Shown in pieces: positions 35,133 to 46,931 of a DNA stretch of 64,000 nucleotides. Position 1 is the first letter of the stretch; every line of letters starts with the position of its first letter. Position numbers and translations under genes: made by a program. The DNA lies in the NCBI GenBank assembly GCA_026120035.1, contig JALRME010000052.1, positions 111,859 to 175,858 of the forward strand, in the 5' to 3' direction. Below the pieces are notes generated by a model. The model was not told the origin of the DNA. It saw only the letters and a program-made list of their open reading frames with translations, and made no database searches. This DNA is from Coleophoma eucalyptorum (Eukaryota; Ascomycota; Leotiomycetes; Helotiales; Dermateaceae).

Positions 35133-36950
35133 TTAACTTATCCGCTCAGTTACATGAAACTTTGCTGCATCTAGAGGAATTTGCGCGGAAAAATAATCAT
35201 CATACGTGAGGTCCTCAGTCGTTAAATGGTTCGACTCCAGCTTTTCAAAGTGTCTGAACATTGTACCTAAGGTAACGAATAATTCGCAGTATGCCAGACT
35301 TAAAGGTTAGGTGGAAAGCAATCAACAAGGTGGGAGACATACTTTATTCCTGCGCAAGCTCGACTACCTTTAGAGAAGGGAACAAATGCCTTTTCTATTC
35401 GTCGTGCTTCTTTGTGATCAAGCCAACGTGTTGGATTGAATTTTTGGGCATTTGGAAAGTAGTCCTCATTCCGATGCATATCCCACACCGACATCGATAC
35501 AAAGGACTAGTTCATCAGTCATGATCAAGTCGATGGGCTTTGTAAGCAGACTTACACCAGACGGTAGATGATATCCACTAAAGTTCCTACCAGGTTCAGG
35601 AACAATCCGCGGCAAACGACCAGGAGCCCCGAAAGAAAGTCTTTAAAGTTAGCTAGGAGCTTACCAATCCAAAATTCTGCTTACCTTAGTCCCTCTTTTA
35701 TGACCCCTGTCTATTCAATCGTCAGATGTAAGTAACAGCAAATGGGGTAGCTCAATTACTAAGTATGGTAGCTTCTCTAATTTCAAATACTCTATACTTT
35801 CATCAGGATTCGGGAAAGCAGTCTTTAATTCCGCTTTTAATCTGTCGTAAATCTCAGGATTCGTGACTACATTGTAAGCAGCAACAGTCATTGCATTGCC
35901 TGTGGTATCGGACGCTGCGTTAAGTATAGCATAAGATTCATCTTTGATTTGGTCTGGGGTTGGAACCTCATAGTTATCGGCAGGTGCTAGTAATGCTTCG
36001 AAGATACAAGGCTGTTCGATTTTTTCTCCTGCATCAAGCTTGGATTTTACAGCTAGGACTTGGGATAAAGATTGCTAAACATGTCATTACATCCCAAACA
36101 TGGGGAAATGGAAAGTCAAAATACCTCCAGGAGAGTCAGAACATGCTTTAGTGGCTTACTCATCCTTTTCGCTACACTTGGTGGTAGGGAAAGAGCAAAT
36201 TTCTGTATTCCTGGCCACTGCTGAAATATCCACCACGTAGGACCAATCCCGCCGGTCAATTCAAAGAATTCTCGACCCAAGTCATCACGGGACAAAAGAT
36301 CGTAGCTTTTTCCGAAGGCGTAGTCTGAGATTACATCAACTGAGATAGAGCGGAAAGCATGATGCAGATCTACGGCTTCGTTCCGAGAAAATTTCGAGGT
36401 CATGATCTTGGCCAGCTTCTCTGACCGAGCTTGAACGAGATGTTCCAATTTCAAAACATTGCGTCGGGAGAAGAAGGGATCAAGTCTTGCTCTACGAGGT
36501 TTATGTACCTCGGCAGGCCCAGCAGTGAATGTCGAGTACCCAGCTCCCAGGGCACCATAAAACTGGGTTACCTTAGCATATTTGGAGCCCATGGAGTATA
36601 TAACTTCATAGTGATCAGGATTGATTAGATGCACTTCATCAGGGGTGATTCGCACAACATCGCCTAAACATGGATTAGAAGCGGCGTTATCTGTCGCGGG
36701 GGATTCTGACTCTACCGTATTTCATGTGTAGCTCTGAAACTTTGATGTAGTAACGACTTCTACCACCCGCAAAGCCATAAAACGTTTGGTACAGATAGGT
36801 CGCAGCCGCCAGCTTTGGCCCAGGAATATGCGCAAGGGGATGCCAGTAGAGATTATAAAATATCCGTTGGACCTGGAAACCCACGCAAAGAGCTAGGAAC
36901 AGGCAGAGCGTGGCCAGAGAAGGGGAATAACCTGCGGCAAAGTCTCCCAT
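35133..36950 (-). CDS. cytochrome P450, seven exons, intact
   Basis: Exons 36950-36716, 36663-36125, 36074-35760, 35710-35685, 35640-35556, 35506-35343 and 35298-35133 give 509 aa, all phases consistent. An N-terminal membrane helix (LATLCLFLALCVGF) is followed by the proline-rich HPLAHIPGPKL. The I-helix oxygen-binding motif is ASDTTG at about 312-317, ExxR is EGLR at 369-372, the meander is FNPTRW, and the heme loop is FSKGSRACAG with ligand Cys about 451. The ExxR motif is coded by a 26-base exon. Overall similarity, from memory, is to CYP58/CYP65-like enzymes of the trichodiene-oxygenase type. It is an ER-bound monooxygenase needing a P450 reductase; the substrate is unknown. The longer in-frame N-terminus from 37121 is less likely, because the membrane helix belongs near the start. 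Confidence 0.96.
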
Positions 36951-38173
36951 TATGAGTGTTGTCGCAGCAAAGCTGCAAGGAGAGTGACGGCAGGGTTGAG
37001 AAGTTGGAAGTCTCGATGGCGCGTTGGTTGAACAGTGAGCGTGGGCGGTGGAAAGGGATTGCGGTACAGCGGCGATAGGATGGGCGAAGAGATAGAAGAA
37101 TATGCGATAAGGTGCCTCCATCCCTAACCAACGAATACCATGTGACCCATTGCAGATTCTTGCAGGCTTGTCGCCACACCCGCCTCAAGAGTTATATGGC
37201 CCGGTATAAAGAGTACAAAGAGAACACACTAAAAATTCGCAATTAACAACTGCAACATATCTACAAGTCTCGGAACCTCGAATCTTTAGTGACAGAGAGA
37301 CTTAAGATTGAGACGCTGCGCAGAAATACAAACTTCGTTTATTTTCCGCATAAAGCATTCAAAATAACCTCCTAAATAGCTAAAGCCTGGCTTCAGCTCT
37401 GGTCTGCATGTCAAGCAATACGTGATGCTAACATCATCAGAATCATTAATACATTTTCTGCACATCAGAGGGACAATCCCAGTCATAACCAAGCTCTTGG
37501 GATTTTCCTTAAACTGGTCAACCGAGTACGAAACTATTTTATTTACCAGATTTTGTTGGGTAAATGACTGTAATAGTCAGAGTCAATTCTTGTTGCCTAG
37601 CACAAGTCAACAGACGAAAAGAATCAATGTTGAGTGCAAAATTAGTCAGGATGAATTACTGGGAAACTGTTTCCGCAAGGACAGGGTCCTTAAATAAGTA
37701 TGGTCTATGGAATTACTCCAAAGGTGAAGGTTGACTGGTTTTTACAGTACTGAAATAATACAATGAACACTGTTAGTTTCGTAGCTGGTGAGTACACCGT
37801 CTCCCCGCGCCAGCAGATGGAGTTGCAGAGAGGTACTTCTCAAAGCTAAAGTGGAGAGATTGGACCAGTATTAACTTTGAACGATCTTTATACTTGATTG
37901 GAGCGGTTAGAGAATATCTTCCAACTGTTTTATTTCGGTGAAATAGCTTGGGAAATATGGTGTAATAGCAGTTTGTGTTTGTTTGTGGGGTATTGTGGGG
38001 ATACGCACTCAGGCTGATGTCGCTTCCACCACTTTTGAAGTATCTCACGGTTAAATCCAAACTTAAAGTCCGTTGTCGTCCCTATCGAGAAAGTATAACC
38101 AGAACATAAGCTCCGTCTTTACGTACAAAGCTGTCTATCTCTCAATAAAGAACAGAACAGCTTTGGTTCCATA
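36951..38173. other. divergent promoter region between P450 and beta-galactosidase
   Basis: About 1.2 kb separates two genes transcribed away from each other. Frames such as 37422-37697 (+) and 37773-38060 (-) have no recognisable product. No clear paired regulatory motif was seen. Confidence 0.5.
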
Positions 38174-41100
38174 ATGAGGAATATTTTATGCTTACTTCTC
38201 AGCATTGTCTGGCTCGGCCACGCCTCGGTACTAAGAAAGGAGACGGAGATTTCGAATAGAGACACTCTTGAAGAACTTGTAAGTGAAATAAAGTCAGCGT
38301 CCCAGAAGAATATCCATTAATCAGTGTGAAGGTAACATGGGATCAACACTCCTTAATCGTTCGAGGAGAACGCATCATGTTTTTTTCTGGGGAGCTCCAC
38401 CCATTTAGATTGCCAGTCCCAGGCTTATGGCATGATGTATTTCAGAAAATCAAAGCGTTGGGTTTCAATGGTGTATCTTTCTACACGGATTGGGGCCTTT
38501 TGGAAGGCAACCCAGGCCATGTAATCACTGATGGTATTTTCGGGCTTGAAGAGTTCTTCAATGCTGCGACCGAAGTTGGTATCTACTTGCTGGCGCGTCC
38601 TGGGCCATATATCAATGCCGAAACAGCAGCCGGTGGAATGCCAGGATGGACACTCCGACAGAAAGGGATATTGAGGTCAACTGCTCCAGATTTTCTCGAC
38701 TCAATTCAATCCTATATTTCAATAATGGGGAAGATCATTGCTGATGCCCAGATCATAAATGGAGGGCCTGTTATCATGGTTCAGCCGGAAAATGAATACA
38801 GCACGTGGCCAGGAGTGACGGACTTTCCCAATACTATGAACAGAGAATATATGGCCTTTGTAGAAGAAAAGTTCCGTGACATCGGAATTGTGGTTCCGTT
38901 TGTGGTCAACGACAATACCAATCTGGGATACTTCGCTCCTGGAAGTGGATTAGGTGCCATGGATCTCTACGGCATCGATGCTTACCCAATGCGCTATGAC
39001 TGTGAGATTTTAAGAAATTGTTTATCTTCTGTAACTAACTGATCTGAAGGTGCAAATCCATATGTGTGGCCAACTTACAGATTTCCAAGAAACTGGCAGA
39101 CAACCCATCAGCTATACAGCCCATCTACGCCATTCACTATAGCCGAGTTTGAATCAGGATCAGGCGATGGATGGTAACTCTACCTATCCTAATCAATACC
39201 TTAATCAGATTGTCAGCTAACATTCTCAAAGGGGAGGAGTGGGCGAAGATCAATGTGCCATATTGGTGAACAACGATGCCATTCGTGTACAATATAAAAA
39301 CAACTACAGCTTTGGTGTCACAATCTTCAATTCATATATGGTAAGAAGGGAATATTCTGTATAAGGATGATAGAGGCTGACTTGACACAAGATTTATGGA
39401 GGCACCAACTGGGGTAACCTCGGCTACCATGGAGGTTATACTTCATACGACTATGGAGCAGCTATCACCGAAGACCGCCATGTATGGCGGGAAAAATACA
39501 GTGAAATTAAACTTGAGGCAAACTTCCTCAAGGTATCGCCTGCCTACTTGACTGCAACCCCTGGTGACGGAGCCAACGGCTCTTTTGGAGCGCCCGCTGA
39601 TATTGCCGTTACTCCGCTCTTCGGCAATGGGACGAGGACAAACTTTTACGTTGTGAGGCATGCGGACTTCACATCTACAGAAAACACTTCATACACACTA
39701 AATTTATCGACGAGTGAGGGTAATTTATCTATCCCGATCCTGGGAGGGTCATTGTCAATGAACGGGCGTGATTCAAAGATTCACGTTACTGACTATGATG
39801 TCGGCGGTATTGATCTTGTATATTCTTCGGCTGAGATCTACACTTGGGCAGAGAGCTACGACGTCGGCCGAGTACTGATTGTCTATGGTGGAGCAGGTGA
39901 GACCCATGAATTGGCATTCCCAATATCTCTTGGAACTCCTATCGTTACAGAAGGGTCTGGGGTAACAATACGCAAAATGGGTAACCTGTGGGCAATTCAA
40001 TGGGCGGTTATGCCGGCTCGGAGGGTGGTAAAAGTTGGAGATGTAGAGGTTTACCTTCTTTGGCGGAACGAAGCTTACAACTATTGGGTTATGGAACTCG
40101 AGGCAGAGGCGCCGATAGGAAATTACACATCCATGTCAAAATCGACAGTCATTGTCAAAGCTGGCTACCTTCTTCGGAGTGCAGCTATTGTCGGAGATGA
40201 GCTCAGACTGACTGGCGATGTCAATGGAACAACTGATATCGAAATCATTTCTACGCCATCTAACAAGCCGACAACGCTCTATTTCAACGGCAAATATACA
40301 AATACATCCAAGTCTTCGCAAGGGAGACTTCAAGCGACGGTACAATATGAGGCACCATCAGTCACCTTACCCGACTTTTCTCAACTCCAATGGAAATATC
40401 TTGATTCCCTACCGGAAATCGGCTCAACGTATGACGATTCTCTTTGGACCCCGTTAATCCATTCTACAACAAATAATACGTTAAATCTGACAACACCGAC
40501 CTCTCTATATGCCAGTGATTATGGCTACCATACTGGTTCACTCATCTATCGTGGTCACTTTATCGCAAACGGCAACGAGTCAAACTTCTTCATCAACGCT
40601 ACTGGTGGCATTGGATTTGGATACTCAATATGGCTGGACTCAACATTTCTCTCTTCATGGACTGGCAGTAGTACCAACAAAACATACTGGCAAACACTGA
40701 ATTTTCCCACTAATCTTAAAAGAGGAAGTACCTATACGCTGACAGTTTTGATTGACCACATGGGTCAAGATGAAGAAGCTCCAGGCACAGATGCTGTCAA
40801 ATTCCCTTATGGAATACTGGATTACGCCCTCTCTGGTCATTCTCGGTCAGATGTGAATTGGAAGATGACGGGGAATATAGGCGGGGAACAGTATTATGAC
40901 CTAGCTCGAGGTCCTCGAAACGAAGGCGCCATGTATGCAGAGCGCCAAGGATATCATCTACCACATCCTCCAAGCTCTGAGTGGAAGACGTCCAACCCGA
41001 TTAAAGATGGTATTTCAAGGGCTGGAGTTGGATTCTACACGACGAGCTTTGATCTCAATGTTCCAAGTGGATACGACGTACCTATGAGTTTTGTTTTTAA

Positions 41101-41516
41101 TCAAACAGCAGATGGGATTCAGAAAAGGGCAGGCACAGGTCCAAATTATCGATGTCAGCTATTTGTGAATGGATATCAGTTTGGGAAATACGGTTCGTCT
41201 CGCATGATTTCCTCTATGTTTCTTGAGGCTTCCCCCCTCCCCCATTCCTCGCAATTCTCATATTCTCTGGCATTGGCTAACAGATAAATTCAAAATAGTG
41301 AACAACCTTGGTCCTCAAACCGCTTTTCCCGTACCGGAGGGGATTCTCAACCATGATGGACGGAACTATATTGCACTCACACTTTGGGCACTCGATCAAG
41401 AAGGATCCCAGCTTAGCACTTTTGAGCTTGTGCCTCAGATGCCAGTCCTCTCAGGATATCAAATTCCTGCAAGGTCACCCCAGCCCGTATGGGTGGAGCG
41501 GCAGGGCGCGTATTAG
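38174..41516 (+). CDS. secreted beta-galactosidase, GH35
   Basis: Exons 38174-38278, 38332-39001, 39050-39173, 39232-39340, 39392-41192 and 41299-41516 give 1008 aa, the usual length of fungal GH35 enzymes. The signal peptide is [15 protein letters not shown]. The catalytic barrel shows [36 protein letters not shown] and VQPENEYS with the proton donor Glu at about 190; the nucleophile Glu is about 291 in [26 protein letters not shown] is the family hallmark. Large beta-sandwich domains follow and end in [15 protein letters not shown]. Many N-glycosylation sequons (NxS/T) fit secretion. The enzyme releases terminal beta-galactose from plant polysaccharides such as galactan side chains. A GH105 pectin-oligosaccharide hydrolase and a tannase lie in the same window. 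The gene looks intact. Confidence 0.97.
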
Positions 41517-42000
41517 TGAAAACTTTACTTTAAGGCTTGGTAAATACAACGCTAAAATAAATGCTTCATTCAACTATTCTTCCGCTGAGTCGTCAGATTA
41601 TCTATTAGACTAAGATAAATATGCTGTAAAGGCTCATTACTAAGCGTTGGCAATTGCAGCAACATTCAACTAGTCCTGGTCATAATTCCAATAGAATATT
41701 ATTTTAGACGACTAATTAAAAGTAATAAGTATGATTCAATAATTTACAATTGTGATTTTTGTCATTAGGCAAGACAGAGACAATCTTCACGTGCTTCGCC
41801 AGCTTGGTACACAGTGGTAGGTTGCGGATAGTGACTAATCGCCGCGGGGATGCCTCACCAGCCTCGGCTAACAGGATCAGTAGGCAACTCAAGTACAGTG
41901 CTTGGTTTTCAATAGGTACCAACCAGCCTTCCTTAGACAGATCAGCTTTCAACACCTCGCTACAAATCTTTATCCATACTTGCCTCCCGTATCCAGCACC
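41517..42000. other. intergenic, 3' flank and phosphatase promoter
   Basis: No gene is supported. A long minus-strand frame (41716-42324) crosses this spacer but is the shadow of the phosphatase exons. Confidence 0.5.
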
Positions 42001-42768
42001 ATGGGTTGGATCGATCAAATCCCACGAGCCGGATACCTCTACATCGGCGGGTATGTCTACTAGTATCATCTCTTGAACACCCCCCAAACTATCTATCACC
42101 ATAAACGTCTGGAAACATCTAATCGGTCTTCCTAGCCTATATGCCCTTAAGCAAACGTCACTCATCCAGCAAGCAAATATTACCCATGTTATCTCTGTAA
42201 TGAACCCCGAATTGTATGAAGACAACTTAGAACAGTTCCAGCAATTCAAACATTTTGCGATTAATGTTGAAGATGATCCGAATGAGAATTTATTACAACA
42301 TTTTGCCGCCTCTAATGAGTTCATTGAGAAGGCGTTAGAGATGGGAGGCCATGTTTTCGTGCATTGGTAAGCCTATCTCTTTACCCTATATCTTCTCAAA
42401 GATCCTTGAACCTATCTCTATTACATCTCCAAACGAGACCAAAGTCTTATTAGCACAAAGGGAGATAAATTAAACTTACATCGTACTTTCTATTCTATAG
42501 TTCAATGGGAAAATCACGCTCTGCAACCATCATTGCAGCGTATCTCATGTGGAAACATCACGTTTCGCCCTTCGAGGCAATCGAGCAACTATGTGAAGGC
42601 CGACCTATATGCGCACCGAACCTTGGATTTATGGAACAGTTGGGGATATATCACCGTATGCTACAAGCGAGTAATAAGGGTATTGTTGCAGAGGAAATAT
42701 ATCAACAATGGCTTAATAAACGATTTAGTGGACCGGCTTGGGAGTGGGAAAAGAGAGGCAGGTTATAA
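42001..42768 (+). CDS. dual-specificity protein phosphatase
   Basis: Exons 42001-42050, 42136-42366 and 42501-42768 give 182 aa. The N-terminus GWIDQIPRAGYLYIGG starts a compact DSP fold. The signature H-C-x5-R is HCSMGKSRSATIIAAYL with Cys about 94 and Arg about 100; the Cys codon is split by the second intron (TG | T). The general-acid Asp is likely in VEDDPNENLL. After the core come EAIEQLCEGRPICAPNLGFMEQL and a short charged tail. It has the DSP core typical of Yvh1-like fungal phosphatases but lacks the C-terminal zinc domain of Yvh1 itself. Members remove phosphate from Ser/Thr and Tyr of signalling proteins. It appears intact; the start has a good context (CACCATGG). Confidence 0.93.
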
Positions 42769-43816
42769 AAAGGGCATATAAAGAGATAAATTCTAGAGAT
42801 TAAAAGAAGGAGACGGGCTCTTATGAGATGCTCGGCCACCCGAATATTGAAGCTCTACAACCACTAAAACCTTTTGTTCGAGACACAGTGTGCTGTATTG
42901 AGCCTACTGCTTAAAATTTGTTCCAGTAGCTATGATTGCAAGCGTTGAGGACTGATGCCGAAGTTCATCTCGGGGTCACGCTGGTGTCAGTCTAAGTGAG
43001 CTCGATACTGATCCTGGGGGATGATCATCAAACAAATTAATAATAATCGCTTGCAAATGATATTGCCTACCCGAACGTAAAGGAATAATTCGAGCTCGTA
43101 GATCGGAATGGTTGCATTGTAGACAGGCGACTGGTGCATTTTTCGCATTCGCGATCTTTCGCGTCACACTGCAGAATCAATAGTAGAGTGGACACAGTAT
43201 TTCAATGTAAAAAACTATCATCGCGTTCCTAACACGAATATCAACCTTCATACGGCGTGTTTTACATTACGGACAGCATTTTCTTGATTTTGTATTGAGG
43301 CGGCGAGTAGAATCATCGTGCAGCTTTAGATTCATATCAAAAGAGCTCACCGTGAAATATTTGAAGTTGTTGATCGTCGTTGAAAGATTACGCTCTAAGC
43401 CTGTTTTGCCTTGCCGCAATGCTTGCTTCCAGGGATCAACAGGCTGTGCTGTCGTTGGACGCCACGTTATCGTTATGATTTGCATGACATATTAGGCCAT
43501 AAGCGCAAGTCCAGGTTGTTCAACTGACAAAAATAAGGATGGTCATTGGTGTTCGCAGTTCACGGGTTTCAAAATTGGGGTTTTCGTTGTGTGTCCTGTT
43601 CTATTTCTGCAGCTTTAGCGAGCGTAAACCATTAGCTTAACCCATCGGCGAGCTCGTTACGGAATCGGCGAAGATCGCATTCATACATAACCGATAAGTT
43701 TACTTATGTCGTCCTAATTACCTCCTCCTAGGCCTCTATATAAACCCTCTGAAATCTGCATGACTTCTGAAGCCACAAAATCATCTCCTTCTCTGTTGAA
43801 CCTACCATAATCTACC
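42769..43816. other. intergenic, promoter of the oxidoreductase gene
   Basis: Short overlapping frames near 43267-43495 occur on both strands and show no domain. Apart from the TATA box listed separately, nothing is recognised. Confidence 0.5.
43736..43746 (+). promoter_or_regulatory. TATA box of the CmcJ/AsaB-like gene
   Basis: TCTATATAAAC, about 75 bases before the ATG at 43817, preceded by a CT-rich stretch. Confidence 0.6.
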
Positions 43817-44900
43817 ATGGCCGCCATAGCACCCGTTCAAGCTACATTCTCCTACTATAATCCTCCACCCAACGATGTCATTGCCGTCGATGATTGGAAC
43901 TGTGTTCTAGGACTCGATCCCGCACGGCACAAGCAAGCGACGCTGCCCCTCCATGACTGCCGCGGACACGAGAGCGATTTCACACTTGACACTGATGGCT
44001 TCTGTTTCCGCACGCTCGAGACAAAGGCCGATATACTTACAGATGAAGCTAGCTATGTTGAAGAAGTTAAACCATTACTGAAGGCACAATTGTATGGGCT
44101 TCCTCTTGTATAGCCTGCGACTTATAATCAGAAAAGAAAAATTTAACCCCGATTTACTAACGAGTATTTAGTCCAACCGCCAGCGAATTTCTCTTTTTCC
44201 CTATTATGATCCGTAGCGAGCCACGCATTAAAATTGAGGACTTCAAAGACACAGCCACCTATTTCGCGTCCGTCAAACCGGGTCGCCACCCTCCGATCAG
44301 CAACACGCATGTTGACTGGACGGCCATTGGGATGCCCGGTCTCTACGAGGGTGCTGTGGATAAGGAGGTCGGAAAGCGGCTACGACAGAGCGAGAAACGG
44401 CTGCTTGGGCTCTCGCTTTGGAAACCACTGGCGAAGGTACAGAGAGATCCGTTGGCCATAATGAAGGCGACGAGTTTTGAGCCGACGGAGGAGTGTAGGG
44501 TTGTGCCGAGGACGACGAGAGAAGGGACTTCGTATGAAAACCGCGTTGTTGTTTACTCAGAAAAGGTGGCGCAGCATGAGTGGTGTTGGTTGAGTGGCCA
44601 GGTGAGAATCATAAAAGAAAAGCAACAAAGAATCTTATGCTAACATGAGACTAGCTGCCAAATGAGATAACGTTTATCAAACTCGCCGACACACATCCAC
44701 CCGCTGGAGGGGCTGAATGCTGTCCACGTAAGTTTGAACTTTTCTTTTCCCTCATAGGAGTTAGACTTTTAGACTTTACACACATATTGGTGATGCTAAC
44801 GACAATTCCTTCACAAGATACCAGTATCGAGTTGCCAGATGCTGATGGCCCGCACGGAGCAAGACAAAGTTCTGAGCTAAGGTGTATCGTTGTTTTCTAA
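43817..44900 (+). CDS. CmcJ/AsaB-like hydroxylase or desaturase
   Basis: Exons 43817-44091, 44172-44601, 44655-44727 and 44818-44900 give 286 aa in frame. Landmarks are FSYYNPPP, LPLHDCRGHESDFTLDTDGF, SNTHVDWT (in place of the usual HVDQ), SLWKPLAKVQRDPLAIMKA, a basic segment ending WCWLSGQLPNEITFIKLADT, and CCPHTSIELPDADGP. This is the family that includes cephamycin CmcJ, the GA4-desaturase relatives and Aspergillus AsaB, which act in secondary or hormone metabolism and are thought to be Fe(II)/2-oxoglutarate-type enzymes. No biosynthetic backbone gene is nearby, so the substrate is unknown. The P450 at 35133-36950 is too far away, with unrelated genes between, to claim a cluster. Confidence 0.9.
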
Positions 44901-45519
44901 TGGCTATATGGTTGGTAGCATTGAGTTCATAGAAGAGAACTTGCCATACAGAAAGAAAACCCTTCTTGTAAAACCATTGGTTTGGGATCCATCTTAGCTG
45001 AGTTACTACTTAATAAAGAGATGATACAAGCTGTGAAACTCCTCTGTGCCTTGATATGTGTACCATACGCGCCACAAAAGATGTATGTTCTCAGCTAATG
45101 GGTGGGTCAGGTAAGGTACTCAGAAGTACTCAATCCATTCCCACAAAACACAATCAGCATCTGATTTAAGTGTAACGAGGTGAAAGATTGGAAGCCCTGA
45201 CAGGCGGCCGCACGCTCCACGAGTTCATCAGGCCAGTCCCTGCCTTCCCCAATCTCCAGGGGATCAATAAGCGATTAACTCCTGTACTTTGTCGCTAAGG
45301 GAACAGTTCCTGGCCATAAATCTGACGACTGCTGGTCCCATGCTTCCTAAAATGATAAAACTTTTACACCTAATCCTTAGTTTCGTCATTTTTATCGTGA
45401 TTATAAAGGTTAAATGCTGACATGGCCGACTTATAGATACATAGGATTAGATCTCATTATTGTAACCATTTATCTGCCATTCCTATCTGGAAGAATATTA
45501 CCAAATTCGAACATACTAT
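44901..45519. other. intergenic, no gene seen
   Basis: Convergent 3' ends of the oxidoreductase (+) and a small membrane protein (-). Frame 45414-45647 (+) overlaps the latter antisense and is not credible. Confidence 0.5.
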
Positions 45520-46221
45520 TTATTCATCTTTTGCCCTCTGTACTCCTTCTTCCTCCTCTCTCACGCCAATATCCCATAACCCCAATGCTAAAACTGCAAA
45601 TGCCAAGGCCATACCAATCGATGGGATCTTGTGTGCAGCTTTCATGAGAAATCCTTTCTCAGCTAACGTCACTGCACCTCTCGCCTGATCAATAATCAGT
45701 TTGTTTCTGGTTATAGATATAGTATCCAAGAAAAAATATAGCAGTGCTAAAATAATTTGCTTTGGTCCCCTACTCCTAATCTCAAGAAAGAAAGGGCACG
45801 CCAAGGAAGAGAAAGGGAGAGAAAAGAAAAGAAAATAAACATGTTAGGATAGATGCAACACACGTGGATGGAAGAAGGATAGAGAAAGAGAAAGAGAAAG
45901 GAATGACAATGAACATACTGAGCCTAAAAATATAGAAGCTCCTATCTCCGAGATGATCGTTATCCATCGCCCAAGGAAACCCCATTGAACAATCAAGAGG
46001 CCTGTATCACCCATATCTAATAGGTTTTTTTGAAGCAATAGGATGCCAGTCAAGAGGAGTATTGTTCCGAGAGCGTGTGGGCTGGATGTTGCTGGAAGGG
46101 ATTGTGTAAATGCTGAGGGGATGAGAGTCGAAATGAGTAGTGTTAGGAGTCCGGATTGGAGGAGCATGTAGGAGGCTTGGTTTTGGGCAATGTTAATGGT
46201 GATGGCTGATTTTGGTGTCAT
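45520..46221 (-). CDS. small integral membrane protein, unknown
   Basis: Exons 46221-45919 and 45780-45520 give 187 aa. About five hydrophobic segments are seen: MLLQSGLLTLLISTLIPSAF, GTILLLTGILLLQ, LLIVQWGFLGRWITIISEIG, IILALLYFFLDTISI and SIGMALAFAVLALGLWDIG; the C-terminus is acidic (REEEEGVQRAKDE). The 138-base intron holds a purine/pyrimidine-rich run (repeats of AGAGAA around 45870-45900). I do not recognise the family. Both exons share one hydropathy style and the junction keeps phase, which supports the model. Confidence 0.7.
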
Positions 46222-46931
46222 TTTTATTTAGACTGTATATTAAATTCCTTTTCCGTGGTCGTTAATTTCAATTCGAAGAACGGAAGCGATATGTAGTTGA
46301 AGTTAGGTTTTGTGAGAAAATTGATTTGTTTTCAGGCAAGAGGAATGATTTCAAGATCGATGATACGAAAACAGTTATCGATTTTCTTGGAGCAAGGAGA
46401 GTGGAGGAAAAAACATGGGTTGGTTCATTCTATTTATTCTCTATGCTGAGTGTCTGTGGGATGTTTCAGCTTAGGTACTAGTTGGCTGGGGCGACGATTT
46501 CATGTGCTGTGCAACCTCTCTGACAGTAGCTTCCGTGACTGCACTTATTTTTCTTTAACTCGATAATAACTTACTGGAGCTTTAATTAATTAATATATTG
46601 GGGTTTCAAGCCTTAATTGAGCTTCAGATCTGTATCCAGATGGATTTAGATGATGCAGCCAGGTCAATTACTATAACCTTTCAAGTGTTAAGGTTTATAT
46701 ACATGACTAATCTTGAGGTAGAGCAATGACGCCGCCCTAGGAGACCGCACTGACACAGAGTTCACTTACAAGCTTTGGACCGGGCAACTGGGACTGTGGT
46801 ATGCTTATTCATAATGAGGCAGGACCGCTACTTGGAGCCTCCTTTTAAAGCGTCTTTTAAATACCGATTGGGATTTGGAACCTATAACTACGACACGCTA
46901 AAATTGAAATATGTGCCTGATAACTATGTAC
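46222..46931. other. intergenic, no gene seen
   Basis: Lies upstream of the small membrane protein and downstream of the proline-rich gene. I looked here for a continuation of the proline-rich gene (a transglutaminase-like domain) on the minus strand and saw none. Confidence 0.5.

Noticed and set aside
41716..42324. Minus-strand frame of 202 codons
   Set aside because: It overlaps exons 1 and 2 of the phosphatase, whose signature and splice phases are unambiguous.
35133..44900. P450 plus CmcJ/AsaB-like enzyme as a secondary-metabolite cluster
   Set aside because: There is no synthase, transporter or regulator, and a beta-galactosidase and a phosphatase lie between them.
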